From Fragilariopsis cylindrus CCMP1102 (Eukaryota > Bacillariophyta > Bacillariophyceae > Bacillariales > Bacillariaceae), in the NCBI GenBank assembly GCA_900095095.1, contig FMBT01000527.1:1-63500 (forward strand): a stretch of 63,500 nt of DNA. The letters are read 5' to 3'. Below, one piece after another: positions 11,244 to 21,323 of this stretch; the first letter of the stretch is position 1; the number at the start of each line of letters is the position of its first letter. The translations under genes and the position numbers were made by a program. Under the pieces are notes generated by a model. The model made no database searches, was not told the origin of the DNA, and worked only from the letters and a program-made list of their open reading frames with translations.

Positions 11244-11771
11244 ATAAATAGTAATTATAGCACACGAGCGAGCATACAACAACAACGAAACAAAGGGTGT
11301 TTTTTTTTATCTCCAAATTCATTGAAGGCTCTTTCATTACTATATGGATCAATTAATGTTAATTGTATATAACGAAAATAATTTTTGAATCAAATCAATC
11401 ATACTTCTAAAAAATCAAAAAGGATAAAGACACTAATTATTCATATATAAAAAGAGGAAGATGACAGGGGGGAAAAAGAAAATAAGAACGGTACGAAAAA
11501 CCAAGAAGATGTGTGTAGTACGCTTGCTTTTTCTTTGTGGTGGCGGCAGACACGGTTTGGAACAGAATGATTCCACTGCAACCTGTTCTACGGTACTTGT
11601 TCTATACTTTCTTCCCCGTATTTCAATTTTTGATTAATATTTCTGCATATAGTATTGTTTTAGTTTTTGTTAGTTTCGTGGGACATCATAACCATTGTCG
11701 TAATAAGTAGAAAAAAAAAGGCCCAAAAACAGTATTTAATTGATCCTTTATCAACAATTTATGTAGTAACA
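11244..11771. other. Convergent intergenic region
   Basis: 3'-3' spacer between aureochrome and the BPNT1-like gene. AT-rich with A-runs. No gene or clear structure seen. Confidence 0.5.
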
Positions 11772-13211
11772 CTAGTCAAATGCGGGTGGAGACGATTTAG
11801 CTGCCCTCTTCAAACCGTCCAAGATTTCTGTCTTACTTTTTAGGTTGTTCTTGGATTTGTCCAGCGCCATTAGACCACATAGATTCGAATACGGTTTCAC
11901 CTCGGAGGCTGCAATGGCCAAACGTTGTTCGATCCCACCCTTGCCATCCGCGGCGTTGTATTTCGTCAGGAGGGCCGAGTCAGGGACAAAGTCAAGATTC
12001 TTATTCGTTTTACGGTACGTGTAGGACAACAAAGTATCATCATTGTCTTCAGTAATATCCTTATTGTTGCTCATACTCATGCTCATGAACTGATCGAGTT
12101 TGTATAATATCCCACCGTTTGCTTCCAATACAGCTTGGGCGGCACAAGTATCCCATCTACTTACACCACGATCTTGAATATATGCAGTACCTTGCCCCTC
12201 CAATAACATTAACATTTATTTCCCGCACCACCGGAACAAACTCTTTTATATTGGAGTTCGTCCATAATTGATTCTAAGAATGGAGAAATGCGACCATTGG
12301 TTGTTAACAATGATCCACTCAAAGTATCGTTGTCATCATTGTCGACTTGCTGCTGCAACAACAACGACGACGATGCGTAATTTTCGTCTTTGGCACCAAC
12401 CGCCCATGTGGATTGTGGTTTGGATAAAGGACGATAGACGACACCTGCAACGGGTCGTCCTGTACGTGTATCAGCAAATCCTACACATACTGTACATTGC
12501 TCACCCTTTTGAGTAGAGAATTCTCTTGTTCCATCAATTGGATCAATAAATGCTGTTAGGGATTGATAGTAATTATTTTGTTGTTTTGTTCTGAAAATGA
12601 TAATGATGAAAACCATTCTTGTTGTATTTTTCTAATTTTACTTGTTGTGTCTTCAACGATAGTTTCAAATTCAATTGGTATGATAAACTCATCTACCGTA
12701 TATGGCTTCGACGTTAGATCAATAATACAATCTTCTTCACCAACAATTTCTCCAACAACCTGATTTAATGATAATACTTCTGTTAATATATATTGTACAA
12801 GTCCATCTGCTATTGTAAAGACTGAATCATCAGCTTTAGTTTTTGTATTTCCGTCATTGTTATTTATCGAATCGTATAAAGCCTCAATGGCAGGCGTTAC
12901 TTCGATACAGGCTTTAAGAGTAACTATACACAACGCTTCAAGATGACCACAGCTATCGTAGTCGTTGCTTAATTCGTCATTCTCTTCCTTCTTGTCGGGG
13001 ACAAAAATTGACTGCTCAGATAAATCAGACGATGTCATACTTCGAGTAGTAGTAGTAGTAGTAGTACCACTATGAATTCGGTGGCTGCTGCTACTGCTAT
13101 ACTGGGAATAACGATGATTGCCAAGTGTTTCGGGTGAACCAATCGTGAATGAATTAACCAAAGCGTTATTGGACTTGTGAGCTAAAAGTAACGATGTAGA
13201 AGTTGTGGTGG

Positions 13212-13245
<34 letters not shown>

Positions 13246-13341
13246 GACGATAGTGTTAAGAATATTTATACCGCGACGAGAATATCTTCTTCTTCTACTA
13301 GTACAACTTCTTATCGCGGTTGAGATCATTCTCGTCCTCAT
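11772..13341 (-). CDS. 3'(2'),5'-bisphosphate nucleotidase (BPNT1/HAL2-like), two frameshifts
   Basis: Three overlapping frames make one protein of about 520 aa. The N-terminal ~115 residues are a Ser/Thr/poly-Ala leader, possibly an organelle presequence. The FIG/inositol-monophosphatase core follows: KADDSVFTIAD (metal-1 region), VVGEED (metal-binding acids), AFIDPIDGTREF (the DPIDGT signature), and SGGAGNK...LLEG...SRWDTCAAQAVLEANGG (BPNT1-type WD motif). These enzymes hydrolyse 3'-phosphoadenosine 5'-phosphate to AMP and Pi during sulfate assimilation. One frameshift lies near 12575 at a CCC run (IITIN|LTAFIDPIDGT). The other lies near 12212 (GGAGNK|MLMLLEG). No intron signals occur at either, so single-base sequence errors are likely. 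A pseudogene is the alternative. Confidence 0.75.
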
Positions 13342-13976
13342 CTCCTATTCAATTCAATTCAAATTTTTCGGAACTATTATGTCATTGATGTGGCTTCTTG
13401 TGGCTGAGATGGAACTCTTCCCATCGTCGATCGACTCGTTAGATAATATTCTTTCTTAAATTTTGAATTTGCACAACGGTAACGCGGACTTGACTCGTCG
13501 GCAACGCTTGACACTTTGCCTATTGATATTTTGAATATTTTTCAGCGTGACTCAGTTTTTGTGGGACTCATTCATTAGGGAAATACTTTTTATCTGCGAG
13601 CCAAAATTACGTCCGAGGTGCGCCTTACGTCCGAATCATCTCGCCAAAATTACGTCCGAATCATTCGGTACACCTTACAACCGGATCATTACACACGCAT
13701 ACATCTCACCAAAAATCCACACACATATCTCGCCAAAAATTCAGGCCAAAATTACGTCCGCATTACATCCGAATCATAACACACACACACACACACACAC
13801 ATACATCTCACCAAAAATCCACACACATATCTCGCAAAAAATCCAAGCCAAAATTACCTCCACCTTACATCCGAATCATAACACACACTCACCAAGAATC
13901 CACACGCAAATCTCGCCAAAAATCCAAGCCAAAATTACGTCCGAATCATTCTGAGGTACGCCTTACATCCGAATAT

Positions 13977-14013
<37 letters not shown>

Positions 14014-14114
14014 TTTCACCAAACACACACACATCTCGCTATCCAAAATTACATCCCAAATCATTTGGTACGCCTTACATTTGTCTCATTCGGAGGATCA
14101 AAGATTGAACAACC
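13342..14114. repeat. Minisatellite and (CA)n-rich region upstream of transposase gene
   Basis: From about 13600 to 14085 the sequence is a degenerate tandem array of AAAATTACGTCCGAATCAT-like and ACATCTC(A/G)CCAAAAATCCACAC-like units. It is interspersed with long CA dinucleotide runs at 13779-13801 and 13979-14011. An open plus frame through it (135 aa) is purely repeat-derived. It directly abuts the transposase start codon at 14115. Confidence 0.8.
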
Positions 14115-17100
14115 ATGCCAAACCCTGTTGCACCAGCCTCTCTCCCAATCCCTTCTCTCCCAAGAACTAAAAAAGATGCCCAAGGTCAAAAAAAACGTGG
14201 CCTCATTACTGGATGGATGAACAGCAAAATATCCAAAGGCAGACCACCCAAAGCAGCAGAACCAAAGAAAGCACCAAAAGATACAGGAGGAGGGCAAGAT
14301 GTTCTAGTTCCAAAATCACGAGGTTCGTATACAAGCTGGGATCATCCGGAGAATGCAGCTCATCTCCGTGCTGCTGCTTTAGCTGCGGTGCATGAAAAGG
14401 GAGTGAGTATCAATGATGTGTTGGAGCGTTTTAATGCTACCGAAATTTATGATAAACCCCAAATCAGCCGCCGACAGATATTTAGGGAAATCCAGGAACT
14501 GAAGAAAGGCGGACAATTCAACAACTACATCATCACCAAGAAAGAATCAAACGCATTGATTAGTAATGATGAGGTCAAATTTTTGGAGGAGGCAATTGTA
14601 AAGAGAGACTTGGCCAATAATGGTATGGATAGGAAAGAAGTTATTACATACATCAAGAATCTTACTGGTTGTAATTTTAAAACAGCCGAAAATCATTTCC
14701 ATTATTTACAAAGAAATAATAAGTTTCCCCGATTGAAGCGGGGTGGTAGAGTTGTTGTTGCACAGAAAACAACAACGAAACGATCTCAAATTAGAACTGA
14801 ATCACAATTACGATGGCATTCAATTATTGAGTCTGTGTGGGGTGAGGTTAAACGCTACAACAACAACAATTACAATGTTAGCTCCAACAAAAAACCTTTT
14901 TCCACAATAATGCCATATTTCTGGTTAAACTTTGATGAGACTTGCATTGTTGCTAGTGATGGCAATGTTAGTGTTTTGAGTGGGAAGGAATCAAAAACAA
15001 CATCAAGGATAATGTCAGATTCGCGATTATCAATAACAATACTTCGAGTTGGATCTGCTGCTGGATGCGATGGCCCACTCATCTTTCTTGTAGAAGGAAA
15101 ATCCATTCAATATAAAGCACTAAAGGATATTGTCAAAACTTTTGGGTGTCCTCCCGGATCATGTGTAATTCCCACACCATCAGCGTACATGACTGATGAT
15201 GCATGGGAACAAGTACTACCTCACTTGATAGAAGGTATAAGACAAATGCCAGTGATTCGTGATTATCCTGAATTTAAATGCATGGTAACATTTGATGGGT
15301 AAGTCAGCTCATTCCTTTTATTCCGACATTTATCATGTGTAATGTAAAGAAAGCATCACGTCTAACTTTTGATTGATTGATTTCTTCCCATCCCATCCCA
15401 TCCCATCCACATCCACATCCACATCCGATCCCATCCAATATTTTCCCATCCCATCCACATCCGCATCCCGTCCCATCAAATATCTTCCCATCCCATCCGC
15501 ATCCGCCTCCCGTCCAATCCAAAATTTTTCCCGTCCCATCAAATATTTCCCCATCTCATCCGCATCCGCATCCACCTCCCGTCCAATCCAAAATTTTCCC
15601 CATCCCATCCGCATCTGCATCCGCATCCGCCTCCCGTCCAATCCAAAATTTTCCCGTCCCATCAAATATTTTCCCCATCCCATCTGCATCTGCATCCGCA
15701 TCCGCCTCCCGTCCAATCCAAAATTTTCCCGTCCCATCAAATATTTTCCCCATCCCATCCGCATCTGCATCCGCATCCGCCTCCCATCCAATCCAAAATT
15801 TTCCCGTCCCATCAAATATTTTCCCCATCCCATCCGCATCTGCATCCGCATCCGCCTCCCGTCCAATCCAAAATCTTCCCCATCCCATCTGCATCTGCAT
15901 CCGCCTCCCGTCCAATCGAAAATTTTTCCGTCCCATCAAATATTTTCCCATCCACATCCGCATCCGCCTCCCGTCCAATCCAAAATTTTCCCCATCCATC
16001 CGCCTCTACATCCGCCTCCCGTCCAATCCAAAATATTCCCGTCCCATCAAATATTTTCCCATCCGCATCCGCCTCCCGTCCAATCCAAAATTTTCCCCAT
16101 CCCATCTGCATCTGCATCCGCCTCCCGTCCGCACCCGCCTCCCGTCCAATCGAAAATATTCCCGTCCCATCAAATATTTTCCCATCCGCATCCGCCTCCC
16201 GTCCAATCCAAAATTTTCCCGTCCCATCAAATATTTTCCCATCCACATCTGCATCTCCAACCAATATCAATTCGTCATATGTTTGTTTAAGTTACTCCTC
16301 ACATTTGTTATGTTTCACTTTCCAAAAATTAATTGCAGCATTAATTGAAGGTGTAAAAGAAGAAGCCAATACATCAGCCCTCAATCAAGCCTATGATCAG
16401 TATATTGCAAAAACTGATAAGGTGAATATACGATATCTCCTTGATACTGTTCGGAGCGCTCTACATAGTCCAATCAACCAGGGGCAGCTAGTAATAATTT
16501 GTATCAAGGCCCTTGTTGGAATAAATGATGCCTACACAAACAAGGATGCTTGGGTCGCATCCTTCAGGAAAGTAAATTGCCATCCGGACTACAGGGAACC
16601 GTTCCGTGATTGGTGTATTAAGATTGAAGGTGATCTCAATACAGGAGATACATTCTTCAAGGACCGTTCCTCTTTATTTGATGCCATGCCTGCTGTTTGG
16701 AAGAACATGAAGACCGAGGATCGTAGAGTGATCTGTGATATTATTGATTCTTTCTATAATTCAACTGCTGCTGCTGGCCCTATCATTCGACCATGGGGTG
16801 TTGATAACGTGAAGAAACTTGTCCCGTATGTGAGATTGGATGATATGGTAGCTATCCGTGCATCATATTTTGCTTGGAAAGAAGACCCAAATGTTCTACA
16901 TGATCCTGTTGCTGTTAATGCCAAGGCAGCATCATTACCACTACTTGGTGATGATTCGATATTTAGTTGGCATCCAAAGGAACTAGTCAATCGGTTCAAG
17001 GAGTTTTCAAATAAGGAAAGTGAGGATTACAACAAGGAAGAAACCCATAAGAGAGGATTGGAATGGTTCAGTCATGTGTGCAATACTGTTTCTAGACAGC

Positions 17101-17705
17101 ATTCATCAACATCTTCCCTTGAGTATACATTGTCTTCAAGTATGTTGCCTCATGCATCGTACGACATTGCTGTTTCTACGGAACAACGGCATTTACTGAA
17201 TCCAACTCAACGTGATTTGTTCCTGGGTTTAGTACTAGAAAATGCAGTGGGAGACAAAGCGTCAAGAAAAATTGCCAAACGTTCTTTGGATTTTCTCAAT
17301 GGTAATGTTGCCAGCTATGCGCAGCATGTCACGAGTGATGAAAATATGAAACAAGTGGCTACAAGGATGGATGTTGCTGCATCCCTTTCTATTCTTAGAG
17401 CTGAAGAAGAAACAAAGAAGCAAGAACAGAAAAAGAGGAAAGCAACTGAAGAAGCAGAAAGAGAAAAATCTAAGAAAAAGAAATTAGAAGATGAAGAAAC
17501 CAAAAAACAAGCAGCTGTTCCTGTTAATAAAGATGACATAGGAAAGGGTATTCAACATGTTATGACTTTGAAGAGCCAACGATTATTAGAGATTCTTGTT
17601 TACCATTTCAAAATGAACAAAAAAGAGATGACAAAATTAAAACTGAACGAAAGAAGAGAGAAAATCAAAGCATTATGGCCATCAATAATAACAAGGAGCA
17701 GTTGA
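14115..17705 (+). CDS. DDE-superfamily transposase-like protein with a minisatellite-filled intron
   Basis: Exons 14115..15298 and 16292..17705 join in phase 2 (GG|GTAAGT ... TTTAAG|T) to give 865 aa. The splice restores TFDGYSSHLLCF across the junction. The N-terminus is basic and Pro-rich, then a helix-turn-helix-like region (about 85-150). The catalytic fold follows, with NFDETCIV (first Asp) and the splice-restored FDGYSSH (second Asp plus His). VKEEANTSALNQAYDQYIAK, next, supplies candidate third acids. The C-terminus (about 760-800) is a Lys/Glu coiled coil with NLS-like KKKK. The layout matches eukaryotic cut-and-paste DDE endonucleases (DDE_1-like). I found no convincing terminal inverted repeats, so it may be an immobilised or domesticated copy. 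It is flanked and interrupted by three unrelated minisatellites. Confidence 0.75.
15299..16291 (+). repeat. 993-bp intron filled with a ~75-bp C-rich minisatellite
   Basis: Bases about 15385-16260 are about ten imperfect copies of a roughly 75-bp unit: CCCGTCCAATCC, AAAATTTTCCC, GTCCCATCAAATATTTTCCCC, then ATCCCATCCGCATC-type runs. The first bases are a (CCCAT)n run. The unit contains almost no stop codons, so long frames of 305 and 323 aa on plus and 147-177 aa on minus appear. They are repeat artefacts. The array lies entirely between a good GTAAGT donor and a TTTAAG acceptor. Confidence 0.85.
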
Positions 17706-17779
17706 ATTGCATTTATAATTATTAGTTATATATTTATCCTATTAGACTAACTTACATCTACTCTAGTTCAAGATTTACT

Positions 17780-20610
17780 ATTTTGAATCATCTTATCTCA
17801 TTCAACCCAGTCTCTTCCCACACCATTACACCACACCATCCCATAAGTGTACCATTTAACACGCAGTTTCTCCACTGTATATTGGGTGTGGGAACTTTTG
17901 TAGAGCATTTCCATATCAAAAGCAGAAAAAACCAACCAAAATGTATTCTAAATGTATTCTTGCACCATCCCATGTGGTTTTTCCACTGTATATTTGGGTG
18001 GGAAATTTAGCCAAAATCTCCAAAAAATGGGGGAGGGTATGTCAGTAATTCTTGGTTTTTTTAGCAGTTATATTGTTTGATTGCTCCTATATTCCATATC
18101 AAAAGCAGAAAAAACCAACCAAAATGTATTCTAAATGTATTCTTGCACCATCCCATGTGGTTTTTCCACTGTATATTTTGGGTGGGAAATTTAGCCAAAA
18201 ATCTCCAAAAAATGGGGAGGGTATGTCAGTAATTCTTGGTTTTTTTAGCAGTTATATTGTTTGATTGCTCCTTATCCATATCAAAAGCAGAAAAAACCAA
18301 CCAAAATGTATTCTAAATGTATTTTTGCACCATTCCATGTGGTTTTTCCACTGTATATTTTGGGTGTGGGAAATTTCGCCAAAAACACCCAAATGGGGGA
18401 GGGCAAGGCCAAATTCTTGGTTTTTTTAGCAGTTATATTGTTTGATTGCTCCTATATTCCATATCAAAAGCAGAAAAAACCAACCAAAACGTTTTCTAAA
18501 TGTATTTTTGCACCATTCCATGTGGTTTTTCCACTGTATATTTTGGGTGTGGGAAATTTCGCCAAAAACACCAAAATGGGGGAGGGCAAGGCCAAATTCT
18601 TGGTTTTTTTAGCAGTTATATTGTTTGATTGCTCCTATATTCCATATCAAAGCAGAAAAACCAACCAAAAGTTTTCTAAATGTATTTTGCACCATTCCAT
18701 GTGGTTTTTCCACTGTATATTTGGGTGTGGAAATTTCGCCAAAACACCCAAAATGGGGGAGGGCAAGGCCAAAATTCTTGGTTTTTTTAGCAGTTATATT
18801 GTTTGATTGCTCCTATATTCCATATCAAAGCAGAAAAAACCAACCAAAACGTTTTCTAAATGTATTTTTGCACCATTCCATGTGGTTTTTCCACTGTATA
18901 TTTTGGGTGTGGGAAATTTCGCCAAAAACACCCAAAATGGGGGAGGGCAAGGCCAAAATTCTTGGTTTTTTTAGCAGTTATATTGTTTGATTGCTCCTAT
19001 ATTCCATATCAAAAGCAGAAAAACCAACCAAAACGTTTTCTAAATGTATTTTTGCACCATTCCATGTGGTTTTTCCACTGTATATTTTGGGTGTGGGAAA
19101 TTTCGCCAAAAACACCCAAAATGGGGGAGGGCAAGGCCAAAATTCTTGGTTTTTTTAGCAGTTATATTGTTTGATTGCTCCTATATTCCATATCAAAAGC
19201 AGAAAAAACCAACCAAAACGTTTTCTAAATGTATTTTTGCACCATTCCATGTGGTTTTTCCACTGTATATTTTGGGTGTGGGAAATTTCGCCAAAACACC
19301 CAAAATGGGGGAGGGCAAGGCCAAAATTCTTGGTTTTTTTTAGCAGTTATATTGTTTGATTGCTCCTATATTCCATATCAAAAGCAGAAAAAACCAACCA
19401 AAACGTTTTCTAAATGTATTTTGCACCATTCCATGTGGTTTTTCCACTGTATATTTTGGGTGTGGGAAATTTCGCCAAAAACACCCAAAATGGGGGAGGG
19501 CAAGGCCAAAATTCTTGGTTTTTTTAGCAGTTATATTGTTTGATTGCTCCTATATTCCATATCAAAGCAGAAAAAACCAACCAAAACGTTTTCTAAATGT
19601 ATTTTTTGCACCATTCCATGTGGTTTTTCCACTGTATATTTTGGGTGTGGGAAATTTCGCCAAAAACACCCAAAATGGGGGAGGGCAAGGCCAAAATTCT
19701 TGGTTTTTTTTAGCAGTTATATTGTTTGATTGCTCCTATATTCCATATCAAAAGCAGAAAAAACCAACCAAAACGTTTTCTAAATGTATTTTTGCACCAT
19801 TCCATGTGGTTTTTCCACTGTATATTTTGGGTGTGGGAAATTTCGCCAAAAACACCCAAAATGGGGGAGGGCAAGGCCAAAATTCTTGGTTTTTTTTAGC
19901 AGTTATATTGTTTGATTGCTCCTATATTCCATATCAAAAGCAGAAAAAACCAACCAAAACGTTTTCTAAATGTATTTTTGCACCATTCCATGTGGTTTTT
20001 CCACTGTATATTTTGGGTGTGGGAAATTTCGCCAAAAACACCCAAAATGGGGGAGGGCAAGGCCAAATTCTTGGTTTTTTTAGCAGTTATATTGTTTGAT
20101 TGCTCCTTATTCCATATCAAAAGCAGAAAAACCAACCAAAACGTTTTCTAAATGTATTTTTGACCATTCCATTTTTTCACTGTATATTGTGTGGATTTCG
20201 CCAAAAACACCAAATAGGCAGCCAATTTTTTTTTTTAGCGTATATTGTTTTGTCCTATCCTATCAAAAGCAAAAAAACCAACCAAAACGTTTTCTAAATG
20301 TATTTGCACATTCTGGGTCCAGATATGGGTGGGAAATTCGCCAAAACACCAAAATGGGAGGCAAGGCCAAATTCTTGTTTTTTTAGCAGTTATATTGTTG
20401 ATTGCTCCTTTATTCCATATCAAAAGCAGAAAAAACCAACCAAAACGTTTTCTAAATGTATTTTGCACCATTCCATGTGGTTTTTCCACTGTATATTTTG
20501 GGTGTGGAAAATTTCGCCAAACCTATTGGTGCAGTTCTGCTAGCATTAACACGCAGTTTTTCCACTGTATATTTGGTGTGGCAATTTGCCAAAATTTGCC
20601 TTATATAGGG
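17780..20610. repeat. Tandem satellite array, unit about 184 bp, about 15 copies
   Basis: The recurring unit includes CCATGTGGTTTTTCCACTG, TATATTTTGGGTGTGGGAAA, TTTCGCCAAAAACACCC, AAAATGGGGGAGGGCAAGG, TTTTTTTAGCAGTTATATTG and CCAACCAAAACGTTTTC. The landmark TGTGGTTTTTCCAC recurs about every 183-186 bp from about 17980 to 20480. Central copies are nearly identical and differ mostly in homopolymer length. The first three copies and the copies after 20150 are diverged or deleted. Both array ends carry a variant beginning ACACGCAGTTT. Open frames of 60-247 aa through the array are repeat-derived and not counted as genes. Confidence 0.92.
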
Positions 20611-21257
20611 AAGGGTTGGGAAATAGTATGTTATCTCATCCAAATATATATTAAAAAAAAAAGAAACAAAAAATCAGATTTGACATGTGCAAGACTCCAA
20701 CATGGGACCAGCCTGTTTATCACGACAATTCAGTTCTGACCTCACTATTAGTAGATGCTTGCTTTGTTAACCGTCGAATTTAAAATATATATACCATAAC
20801 ACGTAGAATCCTACGTACTCTAGTACTAAACAATTGTTTCTGTTTTTAACTAGTAAATACACGGTGAGCAAATTGTCAAGTTGGGGTCATTTGAATTTCC
20901 AAAAATGATTTTTTTGTTTGGGCCGTAACTTTTAGAATATTTGTGACTTTGACAAAAGTGATGCACCAATAGGAAGCCCTTATCAAGATCTTTCATTTAA
21001 GCCATTAAAAATCACATTCCATTAAAAAATACTGCGTCGACATTTTTTTGATTCAAAAGCTCGGCAAACCGTCAAGTCCGCGTTAGGCAGAAGATATTAT
21101 GAAACACGCTTTACGCATTATTCATGACTCGGAATCTCCTGGAGCCTATGGGATATGCGCGCAGAAGACATAAAATAATTGTACCGTACCGGTGCAGTAG
21201 ATATTTTTCAATTTTCATTGATCTCTTTAATGACAATGACGATGGCGTGAAGTTTGA
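20611..21257. other. Intergenic region between satellite and TDP1-like gene
   Basis: About 650 bp with no coding frame of note. AT-rich, with an A-run near 20655. It gives way to the E2F-type site and start of the TDP1-like gene. Confidence 0.5.
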
Positions 21258-21269
21258 TTTGGCGGGAAA
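21258..21269 (+). promoter_or_regulatory. E2F-type site TTTGGCGGGAAA
   Basis: An exact match to the E2F/DP consensus TTTSSCGS with the symmetric GGGAAA end, 54 bp before the TDP1-like ATG. E2F sites drive S-phase expression of DNA replication and repair genes in plants, animals and algae. Confidence 0.55.
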
Positions 21270-21323
21270 GTTATTATGATATTAATAGCTGCCACCGAAA
21301 CTACAGTACAGTAGTAAGCAATC

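Noticed and set aside
13547..13954. 135-aa frame rich in HTHIS.K
   Set aside because: Derived from the (CA)n and ACGTCCGAATCAT minisatellite.
15373..16348. Long open frames on both strands (up to 323 aa) with repeating Pro/Ser/His or Gly/Asp/Met residues
   Set aside because: They are produced by a stop-poor 75-bp minisatellite inside an intron. All frames are open at once and the flanking exons require splicing.
17780..20610. CRISPR-like array
   Set aside because: The unit is repeated in full without unique spacers and the genome is eukaryotic. It is a satellite.
17783..20739. Serial frames of 60-247 aa encoding repeated SYIPYQKQKKPTKTFSKCI-like protein
   Set aside because: They follow the 184-bp satellite and restart with each copy. 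Homopolymer changes shift them at random, so there is no coding constraint.
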